A DNA stretch of 64,000 nt from Actinoplanes flavus. GTDB lineage: Bacteria; Actinomycetota; Actinomycetes; Mycobacteriales; Micromonosporaceae. The stretch spans positions 1 to 64,000 of the forward strand of contig NZ_JAGFNS010000004.1 of the NCBI RefSeq assembly GCF_017592555.1, in the 5' to 3' direction. Below are positions 33,762-43,276 of this stretch, in pieces. Numbering within the stretch: position 1 is the first letter of the stretch; every line of letters begins with the position of its first letter. The position numbers and the translations under genes were made by a program. The notes below the pieces were generated by a model. The model was not told where the DNA came from and ran no database searches. It saw only the letters and a program-made list of their open reading frames with translations.

Positions 33762-34028
33762 TCAGGAGGCCCGGCCGCGCCGTCGTTCGGTGGCCAGGCG
33801 GCGCAGCACCAGAAGGCCGCCGACGCCCGGGATCAGGGCCGCCGCGCGCGTGCCGGCGGATCTCGCCTCCCGGATGGCCAGGACGATCACGAACAGGTAG
33901 GAGCAGCCGTGCACGGGGCCGATCGCCGAGGCCACCACCGGCGAGTGGACGGTGGCCAGATTCGTGAACAGGACCAGCAATGTCGCCAGTTCGGCCGTGG
34001 CCGCGATACGCAGGGGCACCGGTGTCAC
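33762..34028 (-). CDS. DUF3817 membrane protein
   Basis: An 88-residue membrane protein with three hydrophobic helices and the HGCSYLFVIVLAI motif typical of DUF3817. The basic C-terminus (RRLATERRRGRAS) should face the cytoplasm. The GTG start overlaps the stop of the upstream membrane protein (GTGA), so it is the third gene of a coupled operon with the DJ-1-like gene. Confidence 0.85.
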   Translation of the reverse strand: MTPVPLRIAATAELATLLVLFTNLATVHSPVVASAIGPVHGCSYLFVIVLAIREARSAGTRAAALIPGVGGLLVLRRLATERRRGRAS

Positions 34029-34468
34029 GCTCCGGTGGTCGAGCCGGGCCGCACGATCATCAGCACCGTGACCACCGCCCAGAGCACGTTGAAGATTCCG
34101 GTGAACATGGCGAGCCGGGCCGGGCCCCTCGTGTCGTCCATCGCGTCCAGCAACAGCCTCTGGCGGGGAAGAACCGCCAGCACCAGCACGGCGGCGGCCG
34201 TCGTGGTCAGCGCGATCGACGTGAGCAGCCAGGCGTCGCCGAGGACGCCGAGGCTGTTCGCGGTGGCGAGGCCGAACACCGGGACCACGATGCCGAGCGC
34301 GGCGTAGACCCGGCAGATCCGGTGCAGCGATCGCGGCACGGCGAGATCCCGGTCGGCGCCGGTTCCGGCCCGCCGGATCGCGGCCGGGAACATGCTGGCG
34401 GCGACGGTGACCGGCCCGATCGCGATGATCGCGGCGAGAACGTGCACGGACAATAGGAACTTCGTCAT
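34025..34468 (-). CDS. DUF2269-like membrane protein
   Basis: A 147-residue protein with four hydrophobic helices, starting MTKFLLSVHVLAAIIAIGP, a pattern of DUF2269-type integral membrane proteins. Both ends overlap neighbours by four bases (ATGA with the DJ-1-like gene, GTGA with the DUF3817 gene), which points to tight co-translation. Function is unknown. Confidence 0.8.
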   Translation of the reverse strand: MTKFLLSVHVLAAIIAIGPVTVAASMFPAAIRRAGTGADRDLAVPRSLHRICRVYAALGIVVPVFGLATANSLGVLGDAWLLTSIALTTTAAAVLVLAVLPRQRLLLDAMDDTRGPARLAMFTGIFNVLWAVVTVLMIVRPGSTTGA

Positions 34469-35091
34469 CGGATGACCGGCTGGGACGCGGCGGGGGCCGG
34501 GCGCCAGACGGTGCCCCGGCGTTCGTGGTGGAAGAGGTGTTCGACGGCGTGGGCGGACGGGGCGCCCAGGGTTCGTTCGAGCAGGTAGAGACCCAGGTCC
34601 AGGCCGGAGGTGACGCTCGAGGCGGTGACCAGGTCGCCGTCCTCGACGATGCGGGCGTCGATCGCCACGGCGCCGGCCGCGGTGAGCGCGTCCAGACCGA
34701 ACCGGTGGGTGGTGGCGGGACGGCCGGTGATCAGGCCGGCCATGGCCAGCAGCAACGAACCGCCGCAGACCGTGGCCGTGATGGCGCCCGGCCGGTTCAG
34801 GGCGACGGCGAGCATCCCGGGCAGCGGGGTCGCCAGCGCGCGGGCCAGCACCGCCGGGATCTCGTCCAGGTCCGCGGCGGCCGCCCCCGGGACGACGACC
34901 AGGTCCGCCTGTTCCGGGTCGAGCCGGGCGGTGGCGTGCAGTGTCAGCGGGCCGACCCCGCTGGGGACGGTGCGCGGGCCCTCGGCGGAGGCCAGCTCGA
35001 CCCGCGGGATCCCGCCGGCCATCAGGGTCTCGTACGGCGCGATGACGTCCAACGGGTCGAAACCGTCGAACAACACGATCTGTGCAAGCAA
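34465..35091 (-). CDS. DJ-1/PfpI family protein
   Basis: A 208-residue single-domain protein of the DJ-1/PfpI (class I glutamine amidotransferase-like) fold. The nucleophile elbow is TVCGGSLLLA, with Cys at the expected place, followed by the ATTHRFGLD motif common to isonitrile-hydratase-like members. It may act on a small toxic metabolite or be an enzyme such as a hydratase. The apparent start is TTG, with only a weak AAGGA upstream. It is divergent from a GlxA-type regulator, which carries the same fold as a sensor domain. Confidence 0.85.
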   Translation of the reverse strand: MLAQIVLFDGFDPLDVIAPYETLMAGGIPRVELASAEGPRTVPSGVGPLTLHATARLDPEQADLVVVPGAAAADLDEIPAVLARALATPLPGMLAVALNRPGAITATVCGGSLLLAMAGLITGRPATTHRFGLDALTAAGAVAIDARIVEDGDLVTASSVTSGLDLGLYLLERTLGAPSAHAVEHLFHHERRGTVWRPAPAASQPVIR

Positions 35092-35256
35092 CGCGAATCA
35101 GTCCTTCTCGTGGGGAACGAGATGACCCTAGGAAGCTGCCGCGCCGTCGAGAAGTGGCTGGATTGCCATGCCTCAACGGATTCTCGCCAGCGGGGTTATC
35201 CACAGGCGCGCAGGCCGCGGCTTGGTGGGCACCCACGAGGGCAGTACCTTCGCGCC

Positions 35257-36210
35257 ATGCTCACCGTGGCCGTGCTCGCCCTGGACGGCGTCATCCCCTT
35301 CGACCTGTCCACCCCCATCGAGGTGTTCAGCCGGACCCGCCTGCCGGACGGCCGGCCCGCCTACCGGGTCCGTGTCTGCGGGCTCGGCGGACCCGTCGAC
35401 TCCGGCGCCTTCCCTCTGACGCCACCCTGGGGGCTGGACGCCCTGGCCGACGCGGACACGATCATCATCCCGGGCTGCGCCGATCCGGCCGCCCCGGTCC
35501 CGCCGCGGGTGCTCGGCGCCCTGCGCTCGGCCGCGGCCGACGGCACGAGGATCGCGTCGATCTGCGCGGGCGCGTTCGTTCTCGCCGCCACCGGGCTGCT
35601 CGACGGGCAGCGTGCGACCACACACTGGCTGGTCACGAAGCGGCTCGCGGAGGCGTACCCGGAAGTGGACGTCGACCCTGATGTTCTCTATGTCGACAAC
35701 GGGCAGTTCCTCACCTCGGCCGGAGCGGCCGCCGGGCTCGATCTCTGCCTGCATCTGATCCGGCGCGATCACGGGTCGGCGGTCGCGGCCGACGCGGCCC
35801 GGCTCTCGGTCATGCCGTTGGAGCGGGAGGGTGGCCAGGCGCAGTTCATCGTTCATGATCAGCCACCGACGCCGCGCGGGTCGGAGCTGGAGCCGGTGCT
35901 GAAGTGGATGCAGGACAACGCGGACCGGACCCTGTCGCTCGACGACATCGCCGAACAGGCGGGGATGAGCTGCCGCACCCTGAACCGCCGGTTCCGGGAG
36001 CAGACCGGGACCACGCCGCTGCAATGGCTGCTGCGTGCCCGGATCCGTCAGGCGCAGCACCTGCTGGAGACCACCGACCACTCCGTCGAGCGGATCGCCG
36101 GCCAGGCCGGATTCGGGTCGTCGACGGCTTTCCGGGAGAGGTTCAAGAAGATCGTCGGCACCAGCCCGTACGCGTATCGGGCGGCCTTCCAGACCACGGA
36201 GGCCCGGTGA
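35257..36210 (+). CDS. GlxA/FtrA-type AraC-family regulator
   Basis: A 317-residue transcription factor. Residues about 1-185 form a DJ-1/PfpI-like domain with ICAGAFVLA at the nucleophile site and ATTHWL after it. The C-terminal 100 residues hold the two helix-turn-helix motifs of the AraC/XylS family (LDDIAEQAGMSCRTLNRRF; VERIAGQAGFGSSTAFRERF). The ATG at 35257 fits the domain start. It is divergent from the DJ-1/membrane operon and is the obvious candidate to control it. The last 68 bases overlap the epimerase gene on the other strand. Confidence 0.9.
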   Translation: MLTVAVLALDGVIPFDLSTPIEVFSRTRLPDGRPAYRVRVCGLGGPVDSGAFPLTPPWGLDALADADTIIIPGCADPAAPVPPRVLGALRSAAADGTRIASICAGAFVLAATGLLDGQRATTHWLVTKRLAEAYPEVDVDPDVLYVDNGQFLTSAGAAAGLDLCLHLIRRDHGSAVAADAARLSVMPLEREGGQAQFIVHDQPPTPRGSELEPVLKWMQDNADRTLSLDDIAEQAGMSCRTLNRRFREQTGTTPLQWLLRARIRQAQHLLETTDHSVERIAGQAGFGSSTAFRERFKKIVGTSPYAYRAAFQTTEAR

Positions 36211-37045
36211 TCCGCTGGACGCCGTATCGGGGGCGGTAGCCGAAGGCGGCGGTGGCGGCGCTGGAGTCGTAGACCCGGTCGATGGTCTCCGGCAGCCGCC
36301 ACCCGCGCCGCCGGAAAGCGGCCGCGACCTCCGGTAGCCGCTCGGCGATCACCGCGGCGGCGTCGGTGAACAGCGCCGGGCAGTCCGCGCGGGTGAAGGG
36401 GTACGGTCCGGCGATCGTGAAGACGCCCGTCACCGGATCGCCGGCGACTCGGGTGACCGCTGCCGCCACGTCGGACAGCCCGACCGCCCGGTGCAGCAGG
36501 TGGGTGGCCAGAACGGGTGGCGGCTCCGGGAAACAGCGCGCGATCCGTAGCGTGACCGAGGCGATGGGGCACGCCGCGACCAGCTGTTCGGCGGCCAGTT
36601 TCGTCTCGTCGTAGATGTCACGTGGGCGGGGTCGCAGCGCCTCGTCCACCCACACCGTCCGGTCGGTGGGGACCATGGCGTGGCCGTACACGCTGGTGCT
36701 GCTGATGTAGACGATCCGCCGGACCCCGGCGCGGTCGGCGTCGTGCAACAGCGTCTCGGTGGCGCCGACGTTGACGGCGCGGAACTCCTCGTCGCCGACC
36801 CGTCCGACGTGCGGCGCGTGCAGCGCCGCGGCGTAGATCAGCACCGTGGAGCCGTCGAGCAGGGCGGTGCGCACCCGCCGATCCCGTAGATCGCCGACCA
36901 CGCCTGTCCAGCGGCCGGCGACCCGGTCGGCGCCGCGAACTCGCCAGCCGGCGGCGCCGAGGGCCGCCGCCACCGCGGCGCCGACGAGGCCCGAGCTTCC
37001 GGTCACCGCCGCGACCGGCGAAGTCCCGTGGTTCATGGCTTCCAT
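36143..37045 (-). CDS. NAD-dependent epimerase/dehydratase
   Basis: A 300-residue extended SDR enzyme. The dinucleotide-binding motif is VTGSSGLVGAAV near the N-terminus, and the catalytic pair YxxxK is seen in DIYDETKLAAEQ, with SSTSVYG before it. It should act on a nucleotide sugar or related alcohol, but no sugar-specific motif is evident. The first ATG (37045) and a second at 37036 are both possible. The final 20 or so residues run past the usual family end into the overlap with the GlxA gene, so the true C-terminal tail may be unimportant. Confidence 0.85.
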   Translation of the reverse strand: MEAMNHGTSPVAAVTGSSGLVGAAVAAALGAAGWRVRGADRVAGRWTGVVGDLRDRRVRTALLDGSTVLIYAAALHAPHVGRVGDEEFRAVNVGATETLLHDADRAGVRRIVYISSTSVYGHAMVPTDRTVWVDEALRPRPRDIYDETKLAAEQLVAACPIASVTLRIARCFPEPPPVLATHLLHRAVGLSDVAAAVTRVAGDPVTGVFTIAGPYPFTRADCPALFTDAAAVIAERLPEVAAAFRRRGWRLPETIDRVYDSSAATAAFGYRPRYGVQRITGPPWSGRPPDTRTGWCRRSS

Positions 37046-37100
37046 CGCCAGTGGCGTGGTCGTATCGGCGGGCCCGAATTCTCGGCCACCGCCGCCGGCC

Positions 37101-37240
37101 GGGCGGGCGACCTGGTTGTGGGCGGGCCGGTCGTGGGCGACCTGGTTGTGGGCGGGCCGGTCGTGGGCGACCTGGTTGCGGGCGGGCCGGTTGTGGGTGA
37201 CCTGGTTGTGGGCGGGCCGGTTGTGGGCGGCCCGGTGGCG
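37101..37240. repeat. 30-base tandem array, four full copies and a part copy
   Basis: The unit GGCGGGCCGGTCGTGGGCGA followed by CCTGGTTGTG repeats at 37121, 37151, 37181 and 37211 with few changes, after a partial unit from 37101. It lies between the 5' end of the epimerase and the 3' end of the Lrp-type gene. On the minus strand it reads as a Thr/Pro repeat (TTGPPTTRSP), which I consider non-genic. Confidence 0.92.
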
Positions 37241-37259
37241 GGATGTCGCGGCGTGGTGG

Positions 37260-37703
37260 TCACGGGGCCGGGGTGGTCAGCGGTTTGGGCGGGTAGGCAC
37301 GGAGAACCAGCGACGTGGTGACCGGGCCGAAGCGGGCCAGGGCGTCGACGACCTGTTCGAGGCGGCTGGACCGCGGGCAGTGGACCTCGAAGATCAGGCA
37401 GTCCTCGCCGGTCACCCGCAGGGTGGAGACGATCTCCGGGGTCCGGGACGTGAACTCCAGCGCCCGGGCGAGCTGGGCGTGGGTGGTGCGCAGGCGGACG
37501 ACCGCGTGGATGTTCAGGCCGAGGGCCAGCGGGTCCACGACGGCGCGGTAACCGGTGATCACGCCGGCCCTCTCCAGCCGCTGGATGCGGGCGCCGGCCG
37601 CCGGCTGGGAGAGCCCGACGCGGCGGCCCACCTCGGCGCCGCTCAGACGGCCGTCGGATTGCAGAAGCGCGAGGATCGACAGGTCGGTCTCGTCAAGTGA
37701 TTC
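37260..37703 (-). CDS. Lrp/AsnC-family regulator
   Basis: A 147-residue regulator. The N-terminal winged helix reads LDETDLSILALLQSDGRLSG with recognition part GLSQPAAGARIQRLE, and the C-terminal RAM domain binds small effectors such as amino acids (VRLRTTHAQLARALEF). The start at 37703 follows GGAGG closely; an in-frame ATG at 37736 would add eleven residues. It is divergent from a serine hydrolase gene, which it may control. Confidence 0.88.
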   Translation of the reverse strand, partial: ESLDETDLSILALLQSDGRLSGAEVGRRVGLSQPAAGARIQRLERAGVITGYRAVVDPLALGLNIHAVVRLRTTHAQLARALEFTSRTPEIVSTLRVTGEDCLIFEVHCPRSSRLEQVVDALARFGPVTTSLVLRAYPPKPLTTPAP

Positions 37704-37780
37704 CATCGTCCTCCGTACCAGGTCGTTCTGCATCATTCGATCCTGTGGCGGGACGCCGCGGCCGGCCGCAGAATCCGGCG

Positions 37781-38377
37781 GTGATCTCCTACATCATCAT
37801 CCCCGGCATCGACGGCTCCGACGAGGACCACTGGCAGACGCGATGGGAACGGCGATGGGGTGCCGCGGCGGTGCGGATCGCCCCGTCGTCGTGGACCGCG
37901 CCCGATCTCGAGGACTGGGTGGCGGCGGTCGGTACCGCGTACGCCGGGATCTCGCCGAAAGGCCACCGCGTCGCGCTGGTGGCGCACAGCCTCGGCTGCT
38001 GGGCCGCCGCGATCTGGCTGAACCGGAACCCGAAGCGCGCGGTGGCCGGCACGTTGCTGGTCGCGCCGCCGGATCCGGGCGGCCCGGCGTTCCCCGGCCA
38101 GGCGGCACCGACCTTCCGGCACCTGCCGGCGGAGCCGCTGTCGTGCCCGGCGACGGTGGTGGGCAGCGGCAACGACCCCTACGCCAGTGCCGGGGCGGCG
38201 GCCGGGCTCGCCGACCGCTGGCGCGCCGGCTGGCACTTGGCCGGCGACCACGGCCACCTCAACTCGGCGAGCGGCCTGGGCGACTGGCCGGCCGGTCATC
38301 GCCTGCTGGACGCGCTGACACGCCCCGAGGACGCCGGCTGTCCGGAACCGGGTGATGACGGGCCGGGGCCTGGATGA
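37781..38377 (+). CDS. RBBP9/YdeN-type alpha/beta hydrolase
   Basis: A 198-residue serine hydrolase. It begins with ISYIIIPGIDGSDEDHWQ, the typical first strand and oxyanion region of the RBBP9/YdeN family. The nucleophile elbow is AHSLGCW, the acid region is GSGNDPY and the catalytic histidine is in DHGHLNS. The family includes esterases of unknown natural substrate. The start is a GTG without a clear ribosome binding site. A Pro/Gly-rich tail follows the last helix. Confidence 0.88.
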   Translation: MISYIIIPGIDGSDEDHWQTRWERRWGAAAVRIAPSSWTAPDLEDWVAAVGTAYAGISPKGHRVALVAHSLGCWAAAIWLNRNPKRAVAGTLLVAPPDPGGPAFPGQAAPTFRHLPAEPLSCPATVVGSGNDPYASAGAAAGLADRWRAGWHLAGDHGHLNSASGLGDWPAGHRLLDALTRPEDAGCPEPGDDGPGPG

Positions 38378-38739
38378 CGGCCGGCCGGGGAGGGGCTCTC
38401 ACAGCTTGGCGAGAATGCCCTCCGACAGGATTCGGGAACAGGCGAGCGTGTCCCGCGCCGGACCGATCGGCCGGGGCACGGGGCGGACGGGGATGCTCGA
38501 CGATCGCGTCGCCGCTGTCGAGGTGACGTGTCAACCGGTCCGCTTCGAGCCCACCTACGACGGCTCCGAGTCCGAACCCAAGGTGCTGCCCGCCGCTGAC
38601 CGGTAGGGCCCGGCCCGGATCTTCCGTGAGCGCGGCGTCCACCGCGGCGCGTGATCGACATGGTGATCACGGCGAGTACCGGTGATGCGTGTATCACCAG
38701 TACATCCCAGGTGGCCGGAACGCGTCGTACGGTCGAGTC
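38378..38739. other. Gene-poor interval with possible decayed coding sequence
   Basis: About 360 bases without an intact gene. On the minus strand one frame reads GGQHLGFGLG and then RPPRAPADRSGA, and another nearby frame continues as DTLACSRILSEGILAKL before a stop at about 38400. This could be the tail of a frameshifted, decayed gene. I cannot name a family. Confidence 0.3.
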
Positions 38740-40597
<1,858 letters not shown>

Positions 40598-40741
40598 AGA
40601 CGGTCGAGGTCCGCGTTTCGCTTTCCCACACCTTTTCCGGTACGCGCGACCTCGTCCCGTCCGATCAGGGCCGTCCCGTCCGGTCGGCGCGATCTCGCTG
40701 CCCGCACCGGCCTGTGCCGCGCCCGCCGGGCGGAGATCGGT

Positions 40742-40980
40742 GGCCGGGCGGGCCGGCCCACGCGATCGGCGGCCGGATGGGGCCGGCCTGCGCGATCGAT
40801 GGCTGGGTGGTGCCGGTCCGCGCGATCGGCGGCCGAGTGGTGCCGGTCCGCGCGATCGGTGGCCGGGTGGTGCCGGACCGGGCGATCGGCGGCCGGGTGA
40901 GGCGGGCTTGCGCGATCAGTGGCCGGGTGGGCTCGACGCGCGCAAACGATGGCCGGATGGGGCCGGCCCGGGCGATCAGT
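40742..40980. repeat. Eight-copy 30-base tandem array ending in a stop codon
   Basis: Units start at 40742, 40771, 40801, 40831, 40861, 40891, 40921 and 40951; all but the first are exactly 30 bases. The consensus is GGCCGGGTGGTGCCGGTCCG then CGCGATCGGT. The last unit contains the TGA of the minus-strand gene at 40976. It lies between convergent genes. Confidence 0.95.
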
Positions 40981-41323
40981 GGCACAGCACCAGCAGGCGC
41001 ATGAACAGCGTGCAATACAGGAGCACCGCGAGCAGGACGGCGCCGAACCCCCGGGCGGTGACCTCCCATCCGGAGCGGCCCCGCCAGGTCCACGGCAGCG
41101 CCTGTTCCACGATGATCAGCAGGATCCAGAACAGGGGAGCGACCAGGAAGAACAGGTCCCATCGCTCGTCGTCGAAGAGGGTGCCGTTGCCGTTGCCGCC
41201 GTAGTTGGAGCAGTCCTCCTGCCGATACCCCGGGTTCAGGATCAGCAGCAGCACGATGAAGCCGGCCACCCCGCCGATCAGCATCCGGAAACCGCTGAGC
41301 GGTGACGGCTTTCGTTCCTCCAT
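40976..41323 (-). CDS. Small membrane protein
   Basis: A 115-residue protein with three hydrophobic segments (GFRMLIGGVAGFIVLLLIL; LFFLVAPLFWILLIIVEQAL; GFGAVLLAVLLYCTLFMRLL). The outer loop after the first helix contains a cysteine and an NYGGNGNG run. No family is recognised. The ATG at 41323 is taken because the upstream in-frame extension is polar and unlike the rest. The stop codon lies inside the 30-base repeat array. Confidence 0.7.
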   Translation of the reverse strand: MEERKPSPLSGFRMLIGGVAGFIVLLLILNPGYRQEDCSNYGGNGNGTLFDDERWDLFFLVAPLFWILLIIVEQALPWTWRGRSGWEVTARGFGAVLLAVLLYCTLFMRLLVLCH

Positions 41324-41446
41324 GATCACCCGACCACGGTAGAGCCGCGGCGCAAGAGCTTTACCTGTGCGGTAATCGTGTGCCCGGCGCGGCGTCGTTA
41401 GCGTCCTCTCCAGTGACATTCGCCAACGGTGAAAAGGGGAGGATCG

Positions 41447-41890
41447 ATGCGGGTCTCCGACCGGGTTCCGGCCACGGCCACGGTGAACGACGATGTGCTG
41501 CTGCGGTGGGTGCTGAAAGCGGATGCCGTGGTCACCGGGGTCAACGGCATCGCCTACGTGGCGCTGGCCGGTGCGCTGACCGGCGTTCTCGGCTATCCGG
41601 TTTCCGTGCAGCGCTGGGCCGGCGCGTTCCTGGTGGTGTACGCCATGGTGGTCGGGGTGATCGCGACCCGCCCGGTGGTCAGCCGTGCCGCCGTCCGGGC
41701 GGTGATCGGGGCCAACGTCGCCTGGGTTCTGCTCAGCATCGGCGTGCTGAGCGCCGGCGCGATCGAGGCGACCACCCTGGGTCGAGTCTGGATGGCGGCG
41801 CAGGCAGCGGTCGTCGCCGCCTTCGCCGCCCTCCAGACCTACGCCCTCGTCAGCCCAGGGCGTTCAGGAACGGCTCGTGGCTGTTCTTGA
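41447..41890 (+). CDS. Four-helix membrane protein
   Basis: A 147-residue integral membrane protein with four helices (for example GIAYVALAGALTGVLGY and GAFLVVYAMVVGVIA). It resembles small hypothetical integral membrane proteins common in actinobacteria; function unknown. GGGGAGG lies four bases before the ATG. Its last 41 bases overlap the end of the chitinase gene on the other strand. Confidence 0.75.
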   Translation: MRVSDRVPATATVNDDVLLRWVLKADAVVTGVNGIAYVALAGALTGVLGYPVSVQRWAGAFLVVYAMVVGVIATRPVVSRAAVRAVIGANVAWVLLSIGVLSAGAIEATTLGRVWMAAQAAVVAAFAALQTYALVSPGRSGTARGCS

Positions 41891-43238
41891 ACTCCCAGCC
41901 GTAGAACCGGTCCCAGTTGATCGACCAGGTCATCAGGCCGCGGAAGTTCGGGTTGAGCCCGCTGCGCGGCGTGTAGCCACCGCAGTTGCTGCCCTTGACC
42001 AGGCAGTTGACGGCCTGCTGCACGCCGGCCGGGGCCACGTAGCCGTTGCCCGCGCTGACCGAACTGGGCGCGCCGAACGCGATCTGGTCCTCGCGCAGCG
42101 CAGGGAACATGTTCGCGGTGTTGCCCGCCACCGGGAATCCGGCCAGCATCATGTCGGTCATGGCGATGTGGAAGTCGGCGCCGCCCATCGAGTGGTACTG
42201 GTTGTCCAGGCCCATGATCGAGCCGGAGTTGTAGTCCTGGACGTGCAGGACGGTGAGGTCGTTGCGGAGCGCGTAGATGACCGGCAGGTAGGAGCCGGCC
42301 CGCGGGTCCTGGCCGCCCCACGGTCCGGAACCGTAGTACTGGTAGCCGAGCTGGACGAAGAACGTCTCGGGCGCCATCGTGAGGACGAAGCCCGCTCCGT
42401 ACCGTGTCTTGAGGGTTTTGATCGCGCTGATCAGATTGACGATGACCGGCGTGGTGGGGTTCTTGAAGTCGGTGTCGCCGGTGTTGAGCGACAGCGAGTG
42501 GCCTTCGAAGTCGATGTCGACGCCGTCCAGCCCGTATTTGTCGATGATCGCGCTGACCGAGCTGACGAACCTGTCGCGGGCCGCCGTGGTGGTCAGCTGG
42601 ACCTGGCCGTTGGCACCGCCGATGGAGAGCAGCACCTTCTTGCCGGCCGTCCGCTTCGCCTTGATCGCGGCGATGAACTCGGCCTCGGTCTCGACGCCCG
42701 GGCACTCGGTGGCGGGGCAGAGGGTGAACCGGATGTCGCCGGAGGTGGCGCTGGTCGGCTCGCCGAAGGACAGGTTGATGATGTCCCACTCGGCCGGTAC
42801 GTCGGCCATCCGCAGGTAGCCGGCGCCGTTGGCGAAGCTGGCGTGCAGGTAGCCGATGAGGGCGTGCTTGGGCAGCCCGCCGACGGGGATGGGGGTGCTG
42901 GGTGACGTCGAGGGGGAGGGCGACGTCGAGGGGGAGGGCGACGGGGACGCCGAGGACGACGACGGCGACGGCGACGGGTTCACCACGCCGCCGCAGGCGC
43001 CGTTGTTGATCCAGACGTCCCATTGGCCGCTCTTGACGGCCGGATCCTCGCCCTGGGTCCACCACTTGGCGGTGTAGTTGTTGCCGCCTTTGGACGCGAC
43101 GTTGTCCTTGACGTAGACGGCGGAGGCGCTCCAGGCGGGCGCGCACGCGGCGGCGGCGCTGGCGGTGGAGGCCACATATACGGCAGAACACGCGGCGGCC
43201 AGCACAGCCGCCACGGAGAGAACCACGGATCGACGCAT
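41850..43238 (-). CDS. Secreted chitinase, GH18, with CBM5/12-like module
   Basis: A 462-residue exported endo-acting chitinase. A signal peptide covers about residues 1-31. A small chitin-binding module (about 35-82, WSASAVYVKDN and YTAKWWTQGEDP) is followed by a Ser/Pro linker and the GH18 barrel. The catalytic motif DGVDIDFEG gives Glu245 as acid/base, with the supporting aspartates at 238, 241 and 243. The ATG at 43238 has no ribosome binding site; the -10 element lies just upstream, so the message is probably leaderless. A TTG two codons upstream is unlikely to be the start. Confidence 0.95.
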   Translation of the reverse strand: MRRSVVLSVAAVLAAACSAVYVASTASAAAACAPAWSASAVYVKDNVASKGGNNYTAKWWTQGEDPAVKSGQWDVWINNGACGGVVNPSPSPSSSSASPSPSPSTSPSPSTSPSTPIPVGGLPKHALIGYLHASFANGAGYLRMADVPAEWDIINLSFGEPTSATSGDIRFTLCPATECPGVETEAEFIAAIKAKRTAGKKVLLSIGGANGQVQLTTTAARDRFVSSVSAIIDKYGLDGVDIDFEGHSLSLNTGDTDFKNPTTPVIVNLISAIKTLKTRYGAGFVLTMAPETFFVQLGYQYYGSGPWGGQDPRAGSYLPVIYALRNDLTVLHVQDYNSGSIMGLDNQYHSMGGADFHIAMTDMMLAGFPVAGNTANMFPALREDQIAFGAPSSVSAGNGYVAPAGVQQAVNCLVKGSNCGGYTPRSGLNPNFRGLMTWSINWDRFYGWEFKNSHEPFLNALG

Positions 43239-43244
43239 GCGCAA

Positions 43245-43273
43245 TTATTAAGACTGTTTACTGAATAAGTAAA
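43245..43273 (-). promoter_or_regulatory. Chitinase promoter with an inverted-repeat operator
   Basis: On the minus strand TTTACT (43273-43268) and TAATAA (43250-43245) are 17 bases apart. TTTACT is also one arm of the perfect inverted repeat TTTACT-TATTC-AGTAAA (43273-43257). Transcription should start about at 43238, the A of the ATG. The repeat does not match the DasR site of streptomycete chitinase genes. Confidence 0.65.
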
Positions 43274-43276
43274 GGG

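Noticed and set aside
37033..37263. Thr/Pro-repeat protein on the minus strand
   Set aside because: It is only the translation of the 30-base array, with no ribosome binding site or signal.
43257..43273. DasR site before the chitinase gene
   Set aside because: The inverted repeat does not match the DasR consensus of the ACTGGTCTAGACCA type.
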